From contig CADAOY010000004.1 of assembly GCA_902789665.1 (NCBI GenBank), positions 372,001 through 436,000 of the forward strand: a DNA stretch of 64,000 bases, in the 5' to 3' direction. The DNA comes from an uncultured Lachnospiraceae bacterium. GTDB taxonomy: Bacteria > Bacillota > Clostridia > Lachnospirales > Lachnospiraceae. Within the stretch, counting starts at the first letter, position 1. Each line of letters opens with the position of its first letter. Made by a program: the position numbers and the translations under genes. This document shows positions 26,274 through 35,864 of this stretch, piece by piece. The notes below the pieces were generated by a model. The model was not told where the DNA came from, made no database searches, and saw only the letters and a list, made by a program, of their open reading frames with translations.

Positions 26274-26513
26274 ATGGAAGAAGAGATATTAAAAGAGGCG
26301 ATTGTAGAAGTCCTCGGTGTCTACATTAATGAAATTGAAGATGATATGACATTCACAGGCGACCTTAGTGCCGATTCTCTTGATGTATATCAGATTGTAT
26401 TGATAGTAGAAGACAAGCTTAATATTGAGCTTAAAGAAGAAGATATATATGAAGTTAAAACTGTTGGCCAGGCTTTGGAACTTATAAAGAAGGCTGTTAA
26501 AGAGAATGAATGA
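26274..26513 (+). CDS. acpP: Acyl carrier protein
   Basis: A 79-residue acidic protein that carries growing acyl chains on a phosphopantetheine arm. The attachment serine is S35 in the LSADSLDVYQ context (DSL motif). The rest, IVLIVEDKLNIELKEEDIYE, matches helices II and III of ACPs. It follows plsX by 24 bases and overlaps the start of rnc by 8 bases, linking lipid synthesis with RNA processing genes in one transcript. Confidence 0.95.
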   Translation: MEEEILKEAIVEVLGVYINEIEDDMTFTGDLSADSLDVYQIVLIVEDKLNIELKEEDIYEVKTVGQALELIKKAVKENE

Positions 26514-27285
26514 TCAATTAAAAAGCAAACTTCATAAACTGGAGGATGTAATAGGTTATCATTTTAATGATCTTGATCTTCTTAAGGTTGCAGTAAGTCA
26601 CACATCCTATGTTAATGAACTAAGGGTTTATAAGTGGGAAAGTTACCAGAGAATGGAATACTTGGGTGATGCTGTCCTTGAGCTGGTTATTAGTGATTAC
26701 CTTTACAGGAATAATCCTGATATGTCTGAAGGTGTAATGAGTAAAACCCGTTCCTCGATTGTTTGTGAAACGGCGCTTTCTTATTGTGCGAGAAAAATCA
26801 ATTTAAGTGAATATATTCTGCTTGGTATTGGCGAGGCTGCTGCAGGTGGAGCTGACAGGGATTCTATTTTGTCAGACGTATTTGAATCCATTATTGGCGC
26901 CATTTATCTTGATGGCGGCTATGATAAGGCCAAAGATCATATTTATGCTCATGTTGTTAATGAGATTGGTGATACCATGGTATATGTTGACAACAAGAGT
27001 ATGCTTCAGGAAATTATGCAGTCCAAGCATATTGGTAAGATTGAATATAGTGTAATTTCTGAAAAAGGACCGGAACACAAGAAAGTATTTGAGGTTGCGC
27101 TGGTTATCAATGGCAAGCAGATTGTCATTGCTCAGGGTAAAAATAAGAAGAAAGCTGAGCAAAGGGCGGCTTTTGAAGCAATTAAAATGATTAATGAATA
27201 TGGCCTTCTGGATGGTGAAGAAACGGAAGAATCATCCAAGGAGGAAAAGCCTGAGAATCAGGATAAAGATGATAAAAAAGAATAA
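26506..27285 (+). CDS. rnc: Ribonuclease III
   Basis: RNase III cleaves double-stranded RNA in rRNA precursors and structured mRNAs. The 259-residue protein has the catalytic signature RMEYLGDAVLEL near residues 48-59 and the second acidic site in DVFESIIGAIYLDGG. A C-terminal double-stranded-RNA-binding domain (KVFEVALVINGKQ, then GKNKKKAEQRAAFEA) precedes a highly acidic tail. It overlaps acpP and is 35 bases before smc, the usual Firmicute arrangement. Structured mRNA leaders elsewhere in this window, such as that of pnp, are plausible substrates. Confidence 0.96.
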   Translation: MNDQLKSKLHKLEDVIGYHFNDLDLLKVAVSHTSYVNELRVYKWESYQRMEYLGDAVLELVISDYLYRNNPDMSEGVMSKTRSSIVCETALSYCARKINLSEYILLGIGEAAAGGADRDSILSDVFESIIGAIYLDGGYDKAKDHIYAHVVNEIGDTMVYVDNKSMLQEIMQSKHIGKIEYSVISEKGPEHKKVFEVALVINGKQIVIAQGKNKKKAEQRAAFEAIKMINEYGLLDGEETEESSKEEKPENQDKDDKKE

Positions 27286-27320
27286 TCCTGTGTGGATTTA
27301 TATAGATTAAGGTGTAAAAG

Positions 27321-30300
27321 ATGTTACTTAAAAGTATCGAAGTACAGGGATTTAAATCCTTTGCAAATAAAATAGTTTTTAATTTTGAACATGGTATTAC
27401 AGGTATCGTTGGACCTAATGGTAGTGGTAAGAGTAATGTTGCCGATGCTGTAAGATGGGTTTTGGGTGAGCAGAGAATTAAACAGCTTCGTGGTTCTTCA
27501 ATGCAGGATGTTATTTTCTCGGGAACTGCTCTTCGTAAGAGCGTTGGTTCTGCATATGTTGCAATAACCCTTGATAACAGCGACCATTCGCTTCCAATTG
27601 ATTATAAAGAAGTTACAGTTGCCAGACGTATTTACCGTTCCGGTGAAAGTGAATATTCTATTAATGGCACCCTTTGCAGACTTAAGGATGTTAATGAATT
27701 ATTCTATGATACCGGTATTGGTAAGGAAGGCTATTCTATTATCGGTCAGGGTCAGATTGACAAGATTATTTCAAGTAAGCCTGAGGACAGAAGAGAATTA
27801 TTTGATGAAGCCGCAGGTATCGTTAAATTCAAAAGAAGAAAATACGAAGCAGGCAAAAAGTTAGAATCAGAAAGTCAGAACTTATTAAGAGTTACTGACG
27901 TTCTTAACGTGCTTAAAGATCAGGCAGGGCCTCTTAAAACCCAGTCTGAAAAAGCCAAAACATATTTAACAAAAAGAGAAGAACTGAAGAGACTTGATGT
28001 TAATGCATTTCTTCTTGATAATGACAGATTAAATACAAATCTTGAGAATGTTAAGAGTAAATTTGATATTGCATCTTCTGATTTAGAGGTTGCAAATGCC
28101 AAGAATGAAGCCCTTAAGACTGATTATGAAAGAATTGAAGGTCTTATAAGTGAACTTGATACTGAAATTAACAATATCAAGGACACAATGGCATCTTCAG
28201 ATGTAATGAGAGAAAAACTAGAAGGACAGATTGTACTTAATAAGCAGAGTATTGAGTCATCCACAAGTAATCTTGAACATCTTAAGGTTAGAATTAACAA
28301 TATCAATAATAATCTTGATATTAAGAATAAAGAGAAAGAAGAGATTCTTTCAAGAAAATCTGAAATAGATAAAAAATGTGATGACATTAATAACAAGAAA
28401 GCTGCTGCTGTAAAAGAGTTAGAGGATTGTCAGGCTAATATCGAAGATTTAAATACTGCAGTGGAAAGTTCCAAGAATGCCATTATTGAACTTCTTACAT
28501 CAAGGGCAAATATCAAAGTTGAACTTGGTAAATTAGATACAATGGCAGAGCAGAAGAATATCAGATTATCTGAACTTGATGCTTCACTCCTTCAGGCAAA
28601 GAGCAAGGAGGCAGAACAGAACAGTGCCATTAAACTTTTGGAGGATGATTTTAACAAAGTTACTGAAGAAATCGAGACTCTTAGCAATCAGTTAAAGGAA
28701 ATGGAAGCAAAGAGCCTTACTTACAGAGATAAACTCGGCAAGATTGATGAGGAACTTCGTAAGAATCAGATGCTGTTCCATCAGGAAAAATCCAAGTTAG
28801 AGGCTATTAATAACATTACCGAAAGATATGAAGGATACAGTAATTCCATCAAGAAGGTAATGGAGCAAAAAGAGAATAATAAGGACATTCACGGCGTTGT
28901 TGCTGATATCATTAAGGTATCTAAGGAATATGAAAATGCCATCGAAGTTGCTCTTGGCAATAATATTCAGAATATCGTTACATCAACTGAAAAAGATGCA
29001 AAGAAGATGATTGAATTCTTAAAGGAAAATAAGTATGGTAAAGCATCTTTCCTTCCTCTTGATTCAATTGAGAATCCACAGGAATTCAAGACACCACATG
29101 TGCTTAATGAAAAAGGCGTAATCGGCCTGGCATCAGACCTTGTTGATGTTGAGCCTAAATATAAGAATGTTGCGAAGTCAATGCTTGGAAGAATCGTAAT
29201 TGTTGATAATATGGACAATGCTTTTGCCATAGCGAGAAAGAACAATTACGCAATAAGAATGGTTACTGTTGATGGAGAACTTTTGGCTCCGGGCGGTGTA
29301 ATCACAGGTGGTGCTTTCAAAAACAGCAGTAATTTACTTAGCAGAAGAAGAGAAACAGATGAATTAACCAAGCATGTTAAGGAATTAGAAGATAAGGTTA
29401 ATGCATCTTTACAGGAAATTGAAGACTGCAAGAAAGAGCGTAATGAATTAAGACAGAACCTGGAGAAGACCAAAGACGCAGTACAGGATGCCTATATCAG
29501 ACAGAATACTGCAAGAATTAAGGTTATGCAGGCCAAGGAGAAAAAGGGCGATGTGCTTTCGGGCTTTGATTCATTAAGAGACGAGAAGGCTATCCTAAAG
29601 CAGGATCTTAATGATATTGAGGTAAAGAAGGAAGAACTTAAGAATAATCTTAATAATTCCAATGAAGTTGAAGATAAAGAGAATGCTGCAATTAAGGAAA
29701 AAGGACTTAAACTTGAAACATTAAGAGAAGAAGAATCCAGAAAACTTGCAGTAGTTTCAGATATTGAGATTGAGGCTCAAAAGTTATTGCAGAGTCAGGA
29801 ATTCGAGAAGCAGAATCTTGACAGAGTACTTGAAGAAGAAAACAGATTTAATGCAGAAATGAAAGAAGTAACTGAAGAATCTGAAAAACTTAAGGCTGAT
29901 ATCGAAGAAAGAACAAAGAATATTGAAGAGATTAAACTTACACTTAAGGAATCTGTATCAAGCCAGTCTGACAGTGAAATTAAGTTAAAGGAAATGAATG
30001 CCAAGAAGGAAGAGTTCCAGGCCAAGCAGAAAGATTTCTTCAATCAAAGAGATAATCTTACCAAGGAAGTTGCAAATCTTGATAAGGAAATATTCAGACT
30101 TAATTCACAAAAAGAGAGAATTGAGGAACAGATTGCTTCTTATGCAAGTTATATCTGGCAGGAATATAATCTTACTTTAGCAGATGCAGGTCCTTTAAGG
30201 GATGAGGAATTAACCGATCTTCCAAAGATGAGAAAAGAAATCAATTCAATCAAGGAAGAGATTAAAGGTCTTGGTTCAATTAATGTTAATGCAATTGAGG

Positions 30301-30881
30301 AATATCAGGAAGTTATGGAAAAACTTACATTCCTGCAGACTCAGCATGATGATCTGGTTGAAGCAAGAGATGAACTTATCCGTATTATAGATGAACTTGA
30401 TGAAGCCATGAGAAAACAGTTCAAGGAACAGTTCACTTTAATAAGCAGCGAGTTCAATGCAGTATTTAAGGAATTATTTGGTGGTGGTGATGCCAAGTTA
30501 GAACTTCTGGAAGATGAAGATATTCTTGAAGCAGGTATTAAGATTGAAGCACAGCCACCTGGAAAGAAATTACAGAATATGATGCAGTTATCCGGTGGTG
30601 AGAAGGCATTTACAGCAATTGCTCTTTTATTTGCAATTCAGAATCTTAAGCCTTCACCATTCTGTCTCCTTGACGAGATTGAGGCTGCTCTTGATGAGAA
30701 TAACGTTGAGAGATTTGCCAAGTACTTAATCAAGATGAGTAAGAAGACACAGTTTATCGTTATTACTCACAGACGTGGTACCATGAACAAGGCAGACAGA
30801 TTATATGGTATTACCATGCAGGAGAAGGGTGTATCAGCATTAGTCAGCGTAAATCTTATTGATAAGGATCTTGATGACTAA
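27321..30881 (+). CDS. smc: Chromosome segregation ATPase SMC
   Basis: SMC, with ScpA and ScpB, compacts and segregates the chromosome. The 1186-residue protein has Walker A GPNGSGKS (residues 31-38), long coiled-coil arms at about 170-510 and 670-1010, and a hinge of roughly residues 520-665. The ABC signature LSGGEKAFTAIAL starts near 1090 and Walker B is LLDEIEAALDE. All key ATPase residues are present. It lies between rnc and ftsY, as in other Firmicutes. Confidence 0.97.
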   Translation: MLLKSIEVQGFKSFANKIVFNFEHGITGIVGPNGSGKSNVADAVRWVLGEQRIKQLRGSSMQDVIFSGTALRKSVGSAYVAITLDNSDHSLPIDYKEVTVARRIYRSGESEYSINGTLCRLKDVNELFYDTGIGKEGYSIIGQGQIDKIISSKPEDRRELFDEAAGIVKFKRRKYEAGKKLESESQNLLRVTDVLNVLKDQAGPLKTQSEKAKTYLTKREELKRLDVNAFLLDNDRLNTNLENVKSKFDIASSDLEVANAKNEALKTDYERIEGLISELDTEINNIKDTMASSDVMREKLEGQIVLNKQSIESSTSNLEHLKVRINNINNNLDIKNKEKEEILSRKSEIDKKCDDINNKKAAAVKELEDCQANIEDLNTAVESSKNAIIELLTSRANIKVELGKLDTMAEQKNIRLSELDASLLQAKSKEAEQNSAIKLLEDDFNKVTEEIETLSNQLKEMEAKSLTYRDKLGKIDEELRKNQMLFHQEKSKLEAINNITERYEGYSNSIKKVMEQKENNKDIHGVVADIIKVSKEYENAIEVALGNNIQNIVTSTEKDAKKMIEFLKENKYGKASFLPLDSIENPQEFKTPHVLNEKGVIGLASDLVDVEPKYKNVAKSMLGRIVIVDNMDNAFAIARKNNYAIRMVTVDGELLAPGGVITGGAFKNSSNLLSRRRETDELTKHVKELEDKVNASLQEIEDCKKERNELRQNLEKTKDAVQDAYIRQNTARIKVMQAKEKKGDVLSGFDSLRDEKAILKQDLNDIEVKKEELKNNLNNSNEVEDKENAAIKEKGLKLETLREEESRKLAVVSDIEIEAQKLLQSQEFEKQNLDRVLEEENRFNAEMKEVTEESEKLKADIEERTKNIEEIKLTLKESVSSQSDSEIKLKEMNAKKEEFQAKQKDFFNQRDNLTKEVANLDKEIFRLNSQKERIEEQIASYASYIWQEYNLTLADAGPLRDEELTDLPKMRKEINSIKEEIKGLGSINVNAIEEYQEVMEKLTFLQTQHDDLVEARDELIRIIDELDEAMRKQFKEQFTLISSEFNAVFKELFGGGDAKLELLEDEDILEAGIKIEAQPPGKKLQNMMQLSGGEKAFTAIALLFAIQNLKPSPFCLLDEIEAALDENNVERFAKYLIKMSKKTQFIVITHRRGTMNKADRLYGITMQEKGVSALVSVNLIDKDLDD

Positions 30882-30892
30882 GAAAGGTTATT

Positions 30893-32014
30893 ATGTTTGG
30901 ATTTAAGAAAAAGAACATAACTGAAAATGAACAGGTTGTCCTGGAAGAGAATGACTCAGCAGAGTTGAATTCTTCAGTGGAAGAGACCAATACAGAAACT
31001 GAAACTCCAAACGCGAATGAAACTGCTCCGGAAGCAGATGCGGCTCCGGTAATTGAGGAATCTGGAGACTCAGACCTTGTTGACACAAATGAAGAAGTTA
31101 AGAAAAAAGGTTTCTTTGCCAAATTAAAACAGGGATTAACCAAGACAAGAGATAATATCAAAAACAGAATCGATGTGGCTTTTGATGAATCAAGACAGAT
31201 TGATGATGAGTTTTATGAAGATCTTGAAGAAGCCCTTGTTATGGCGGATGTTGGTATTGATGCTACTGAAGGCATAATTGAAAGATTACAGCAAAAGGTA
31301 AAAGAACGCCATATTTATGATGCAAGAGAATGTAAGAAACTGCTGCTTGACAGTATTAAAGAGCAGATGAGTCTTGAAAAGGACGCATATGATTTTGAGA
31401 ATACACAGTCTGTAGTGCTTGTTATTGGTGTTAACGGCGTTGGTAAAACAACAACAGTAGGAAAGTTAGCACATAATCTTAAGGATAATGGACGTAAGGT
31501 TATGATAGTTGCAGCTGATACATTCAGGGCTGCAGCAACAGAACAACTTGAAGAATGGGCTAAAAGAGCAGATGTTGATATTATTTCAGCACAGGAAGGT
31601 GCTGATCCGTCGGGCGTTGTTTTTGACGCAGTTCAGTCTGCCAAGAAGAAAAACATAGATACTCTTATTTGTGATACAGCAGGAAGACTTCACAATAAGA
31701 AGAATCTTATGGAAGAACTTAAGAAAATGAACAGAATCATAGACAGGGAATTCCCGAATGCCAAGAGAGAGAATTTCATTGTCCTTGATGGAACCACAGG
31801 TCAGAATGCACTTATTCAGGCTAGAGAATTTGCCAATGTTGCAGACCTTACGGGTATAATAATTACAAAACTTGATGGCACAGCAAAAGGCGGTATTGTT
31901 GTAGCAATACAGTCTGAGCTTAAGATTCCTGTTAAATATATAGGAGTTGGAGAAGGCATAGAAGATTTGCAGAGATTTGATGCCAATGCCTTCGTGGATG
32001 CATTATTCGAATAA
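30893..32014 (+). CDS. ftsY: Signal recognition particle receptor FtsY
   Basis: FtsY docks SRP-ribosome complexes at the membrane by forming a GTPase heterodimer with Ffh. The 373 residues comprise an acidic N-terminal A region (about 1-70), a helical N domain, and the G domain with GVNGVGKTTT (179-188), DTFRAAATEQLEEW, DTAGRLHNKKNLMEEL, TKLDGTAKGG and GVGEGIEDLQ. There is no transmembrane segment. Its stop codon abuts the stop of the convergent tmcAL gene, with no terminator hairpin between. Confidence 0.97.
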   Translation: MFGFKKKNITENEQVVLEENDSAELNSSVEETNTETETPNANETAPEADAAPVIEESGDSDLVDTNEEVKKKGFFAKLKQGLTKTRDNIKNRIDVAFDESRQIDDEFYEDLEEALVMADVGIDATEGIIERLQQKVKERHIYDARECKKLLLDSIKEQMSLEKDAYDFENTQSVVLVIGVNGVGKTTTVGKLAHNLKDNGRKVMIVAADTFRAAATEQLEEWAKRADVDIISAQEGADPSGVVFDAVQSAKKKNIDTLICDTAGRLHNKKNLMEELKKMNRIIDREFPNAKRENFIVLDGTTGQNALIQAREFANVADLTGIIITKLDGTAKGGIVVAIQSELKIPVKYIGVGEGIEDLQRFDANAFVDALFE

Positions 32015-33250
32015 TCAGATAGTTATGATTTTTCTCTGGAACTCACTGGTAGTTGCAAATTCAAACTTATCTGTAATGATTGTATCGTAGATGTGAGCTG
32101 CTTCAATATCGCTCTCAAGCATCTTCATTGCATCTTCATCTAAAATATTTCTGGCATCAGCCAGTTTGGAAATAAGAGGTATTTTTGATTCTTTCTTAAT
32201 AGCATTAAGAAGAGGAGATGCCTCTTTTTTTAATCCAAGAATTCTTGCATACATTGCATAATCGTTAGCCACAAATTTCTTAAGATTATCCTTCTTGATA
32301 TTAAGAAGAATATGAATAAGACAACGACTTACTCTTGCATAGGTAACGTCCTTGGATTTAAGTAAATCGCAGAATTGTTCAAAAGATACATATTTATTAA
32401 GGTTTTTCTTAATCTTGTCTGAAAGATCTTTGTTTACATCAACATATTCGGTATAACCCTTACCTGCATCAAGTAAGAGCTTGTATTTAAGCATGGAAGA
32501 AATATCATTAGACCATACAGGGAAGGTCTTGTTATAGTTTTCATCCATATATTTATAGCAGTATTCCGGAACAAGTTCGGATATCATTTTAATACTCTTA
32601 TTGGATTCCACAGACTGTCTGATTGCAAGGGCAGAACTTAAGGTATTGGAAACCATTCTGTCGTGATAGCCTGAGCCCACCCTTTTATTGGTATATGGAA
32701 TCATGGAACTTTTTCTCTTATTTATTGCCTTGATATATTCAATGCCAAGAATATTATTAGGATAATTCATGGCATCAACATGCTCGTATGAATTAGGAAT
32801 GATTTCGCCGATGGCCTGTGAACGGGCAACAGGATAGGATAAGCCCTGTTTAATCTTGGTCTTAATTAAGGAATCAAGTTGTCCTGATTTGGTATTAAGG
32901 ATTTTGGCAACATCGGAGATGATGTCGATATTTCCGGATTCTGAGCCAAAGCAAAGATAATTTACAACTCCAAGTTTATCAAGGAGAGCAACAGCGCCTG
33001 AACCGAAGTATTCGGCAGAAGATACACTGTAATAAAGAGGCAGCTCCAAAACGAGATCTGCACCTGAATTTAAGGCAATTTCAGTACGGGCATATTTATC
33101 CATCATGGCAGGAGTACCCCTCTGGGTAAAATTCCCGCTCATAACAATAACAACATAATCAACACCCAGATTAGATTTAATATATTCAATCTGTGTTTTA
33201 TGTCCGTTATGAAATGGATTATATTCTGCTACTATGCCTGCAACTGTCAT
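32015..33250 (-). CDS. tmcAL: tRNA(Met) cytidine acetate ligase TmcAL (YlbM-like)
   Basis: A 411-residue nucleotidyltransferase-like protein beginning VAGIVAEYNPFHNGHKTQI, with the HxGH motif at H14-H17. The later DYVVIVMSGNFTQRGTPAMM and SALAIRQS segments fit the TmcAL family, which uses acetate and ATP to form N4-acetylcytidine at the wobble position of elongator tRNA(Met). It was formerly called YlbM. A good GAGGTG ribosome site precedes the minus-strand ATG. It shares a divergent promoter region with pta, whose product makes acetyl phosphate, a suggestive but unproved link through acetate. Confidence 0.9.
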   Translation of the reverse strand: MTVAGIVAEYNPFHNGHKTQIEYIKSNLGVDYVVIVMSGNFTQRGTPAMMDKYARTEIALNSGADLVLELPLYYSVSSAEYFGSGAVALLDKLGVVNYLCFGSESGNIDIISDVAKILNTKSGQLDSLIKTKIKQGLSYPVARSQAIGEIIPNSYEHVDAMNYPNNILGIEYIKAINKRKSSMIPYTNKRVGSGYHDRMVSNTLSSALAIRQSVESNKSIKMISELVPEYCYKYMDENYNKTFPVWSNDISSMLKYKLLLDAGKGYTEYVDVNKDLSDKIKKNLNKYVSFEQFCDLLKSKDVTYARVSRCLIHILLNIKKDNLKKFVANDYAMYARILGLKKEASPLLNAIKKESKIPLISKLADARNILDEDAMKMLESDIEAAHIYDTIITDKFEFATTSEFQRKIITI

Positions 33251-33284
33251 TACATCACCTCAATTTATTTAATACACCTTTACT

Positions 33285-33313
33285 AATCTAACATTTTATT
33301 TCCTATCTTACAA
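33285..33313 (-). promoter_or_regulatory. Promoter of tmcAL (minus strand)
   Basis: Read on the minus strand, TTGTAA (33313-33308), a 17-base spacer, and an extended -10 TG-n-TAGATT (hexamer at 33290-33285). Confidence 0.5.
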
Positions 33314-33325
33314 GTTAAAACTTGT
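33310..33325. promoter_or_regulatory. Operator-like inverted repeat between tmcAL and pta
   Basis: ACAAGTT-AA-AACTTGT forms a 7-bp inverted repeat that overlaps the -35 regions of both divergent promoters. A protein bound there could control both genes. Part of the symmetry is expected from two back-to-back TTGT hexamers, so an operator role is tentative. Confidence 0.45.
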
Positions 33326-33350
33326 ATATGAATTAAAAATAAAGTATAAT
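33322..33350 (+). promoter_or_regulatory. Promoter of pta
   Basis: TTGTAT at 33322-33327, a 17-base spacer and a perfect TATAAT at 33345-33350. The pta ATG is 49 bases downstream. Confidence 0.85.
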
Positions 33351-33398
33351 ATTTTTTGGTTTTAAACCTAATTTTTTATATAAAGGAGATATTTTAAA

Positions 33399-34400
33399 AT
33401 GGCTTTTGTTGACAAGATTAAAGAGAAAGCTAAAGGCTTTAACAAAACAATTTTACTTCCAGAGACTATGGATGACAGAACATATTATGCCGCTGAGAAG
33501 GCAATCCAGGAAGGTATTGCAAAGATCGTTCTCATTGGTGATAAGGCTGAAATCGATGCTCATGTTAAATCTACAGGCGTAGATATTTCCAAGGCTGAGA
33601 TTATTGAGCCGGCTACATATGACAAGACAGAAAGTTATATTAATCTGTTATATGAGACACGTAAGGCTAAAGGTATGACAGAAGAGCAGGCTAAGGATAT
33701 ATTACTTAAAGATACAATTACTTATGGTATTGTAATGCTTAAGGCAGGAGATGCTGACGGACTTGTTGCAGGTGCTTGTCACTCAACAGCTGATACACTT
33801 CGTCCATCACTTCAGATTCTTAAGACAAAGGCTGGATGCAAGTTAGTATCTGCATTCTTCATCATGGATGTTCCTAATTGCGAATATGGTGCTAATGGTA
33901 CATTCATCTTTGCAGACAGTGGTCTTAATCAGGATCCTAATCCGGAAGAACTCGCTGCAATTGCTGCATCATCAGCAGAAAGTTTTGAGAGTCTTGTTGG
34001 TGAGAAGGCTGTATGTGCAATGCTTTCACATTCAACAGTAGGCAGCGCTAAGCATGCATTAGTTGATAAGATGGTAGAGGCTACAAGAATTGCCAAAGAG
34101 CAGTATCCTGACATCGTTGTTGATGGTGAGTTCCAGCTTGACGCAGCTATTGTTCCTTCAGTTGCCAAGTCCAAAGCTCCTAACTCAGATGTTGCAGGTA
34201 AGGCTAATGTACTTATCTTCCCTAACCTTGATGCTGGTAATATCTCATACAAGATTGTTCAGAGACTTGCTAAGGCAGATGCTTATGGACCTATCTTACA
34301 GGGTATTGCAAAGCCTGTTAATGACCTTTCAAGAGGCTGTTCAGCTGAAGATATCGTTGGTGTAATTGCCATTACTGTTGTTCAGGCAGCACTTAACTAA
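33399..34400 (+). CDS. pta: Phosphate acetyltransferase
   Basis: Pta interconverts acetyl-CoA and acetyl phosphate, feeding ATP formation from acetate. The 333-residue protein is the short form, without the N-terminal regulatory domain of the E. coli enzyme. Recognisable segments are ILLPETMDDRTYYAAEKA, DGLVAGACHSTADTLRP, GSAKHALVDKMVEAT, VDGEFQLDAAIVPSVA and PILQGIAKPVNDLSRGCS. Acetate kinase (ackA) is normally next to it; here a terminator follows directly and no ackA occurs in the window. It has its own strong promoter. Confidence 0.96.
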   Translation: MAFVDKIKEKAKGFNKTILLPETMDDRTYYAAEKAIQEGIAKIVLIGDKAEIDAHVKSTGVDISKAEIIEPATYDKTESYINLLYETRKAKGMTEEQAKDILLKDTITYGIVMLKAGDADGLVAGACHSTADTLRPSLQILKTKAGCKLVSAFFIMDVPNCEYGANGTFIFADSGLNQDPNPEELAAIAASSAESFESLVGEKAVCAMLSHSTVGSAKHALVDKMVEATRIAKEQYPDIVVDGEFQLDAAIVPSVAKSKAPNSDVAGKANVLIFPNLDAGNISYKIVQRLAKADAYGPILQGIAKPVNDLSRGCSAEDIVGVIAITVVQAALN

Positions 34401-34418
34401 TTATTGCTTTATAATTAA

Positions 34419-34456
34419 ACACCGAAGGTCCTTAACAGGGCTTTCGGTGTATTTTT
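34419..34456 (+). terminator. Rho-independent terminator after pta
   Basis: A 13-bp stem with two G-U pairs, 34419-34431 with 34438-34450, loop TTAACA, then ATTTTT. Confidence 0.9.
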
Positions 34457-34481
34457 ATATATAAATGTATGAGGGATATTG

Positions 34482-35864
34482 ATGAATAATTCTAAAAAAG
34501 TCTTAAAATATGCAAAAGAGCATTTTAATGAAGTACATCATACAACTCTTAATCCTGAAGGACCCGGAGTAGTAAGAATACATCTGGTTCCACCGGCTTT
34601 AGAGGATGATAATGTAGGACCAAGTGTTGTCATTATCAATGGTCAGGATATTATTCCTGTTAATCCTTCATGGACAATTCTGCTTTGCGAATTTATTGAT
34701 GAGATTAATAAGTATGATGGTAAGGAAGTTACAGAAGATGATTATAAAATCATCGTTAATAACATCTGTAAGAAGGTTAAGAAGATTTATACTTTTCTTC
34801 CAAAGAGAGTTATTAAAAATGATTTGAATCGTATTCTTGATACCTTTACAGCTGTTGCGTACAGAGAAGATGTTACTGAAGAAATAGGATATATGAATAT
34901 TGGTGAGTATGCTCCATTTATGAAGGCTCCGCACAGAATGGATTTACTTGTTTCTGCCATGGAGAAAAATGGTAAATGGAACTGTAATCAGAAATGTATT
35001 CACTGCTATGCCGCAGGTCAGGAACATGGTAAAGAGGAAGAGTTATCTACTGATGACTGGAAGAAAATCATTAATAAATGCAGGGAAATCGGTATTCCTC
35101 AGCTTACATTTACAGGTGGCGAACCTACAGTAAGAGAAGATTTATTTGAACTTATAGACAGTGCAAGATGGTTTGTTACAAGACTTAATACAAATGGTAT
35201 TAATTTAAGCCCTGAGTTCTGTGAGAAACTAAAAAAGGCTTCGCTTGACAGCGTTCAGATTACATTTTATTCATCTGATGAAGAAATTCATAATAAATTA
35301 GTAGGCGCAAATGCTTATGAGAAGACAGTAGATGGAATTAAGAATGCACTTGCTGCCGGCTTAAGTGTCAGCGTTAATACACCGCTTTGCACTGATAACA
35401 AGGACTATCTTAATACACTTAAATTCCTTAACTCTCTTGGAGTTACATATGTTACCTGTTCAGCGCTTATTACAACAGGTAATGCGACCAAAGACCCTTC
35501 AGTTAAGCTTCAGCTTGAAGTAGAAGAATTAAAGAAGATTTTAAAGGAATCAGTAGAGTATTGTAATGAAAACAAGATAGAGATCAGTTTCACATCACCA
35601 GGATGGATAGAAACGGAGTATTGTGAAGAACTTGGTATTAATCCGCCTACCTGCGGTGCCTGCCTTTCTAATATGGCAATTACGCCATCAGGCAAGGTTG
35701 TTCCATGCCAGAGCTGGCTTTCAGATAAGCCACTAGGGTGTATGCTGACAGATGACTGGAAGGATATATGGAATAGTGATGAATGCGTTAAAAGACGTGA
35801 TTATTCAGCTTCCATGGAAGGCAAATGTCCCCTTCGAATTACAAAAGAAGGAGGTGACAAATAA
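34482..35864 (+). CDS. Radical SAM/SPASM protein, putative maturase of the adjacent Cys-Ala-tailed protein
   Basis: A 460-residue enzyme. The radical SAM cluster motif is C168-x3-C172-x2-C175 (WNCNQKCIHCYAAG), followed by LTFTGGEPTVREDL and the SAM-binding RLNTNGINL. The C-terminus has SPASM-type cysteines (C391, C394, C409, C420, C435, C449) for auxiliary iron-sulfur clusters. The first 130 or so residues lack cysteines and include VVIINGQDIIPVNPSWTILL followed by helices, which resembles the PqqD-like recognition domain that binds leader peptides. I start at ATG 34482 (GAGGG six bases upstream) rather than TTG 34479. The stop shares a base with the next ATG, so the two are coupled. Peptide-modifying function is inferred. 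Confidence 0.85.
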   Translation: MNNSKKVLKYAKEHFNEVHHTTLNPEGPGVVRIHLVPPALEDDNVGPSVVIINGQDIIPVNPSWTILLCEFIDEINKYDGKEVTEDDYKIIVNNICKKVKKIYTFLPKRVIKNDLNRILDTFTAVAYREDVTEEIGYMNIGEYAPFMKAPHRMDLLVSAMEKNGKWNCNQKCIHCYAAGQEHGKEEELSTDDWKKIINKCREIGIPQLTFTGGEPTVREDLFELIDSARWFVTRLNTNGINLSPEFCEKLKKASLDSVQITFYSSDEEIHNKLVGANAYEKTVDGIKNALAAGLSVSVNTPLCTDNKDYLNTLKFLNSLGVTYVTCSALITTGNATKDPSVKLQLEVEELKKILKESVEYCNENKIEISFTSPGWIETEYCEELGINPPTCGACLSNMAITPSGKVVPCQSWLSDKPLGCMLTDDWKDIWNSDECVKRRDYSASMEGKCPLRITKEGGDK

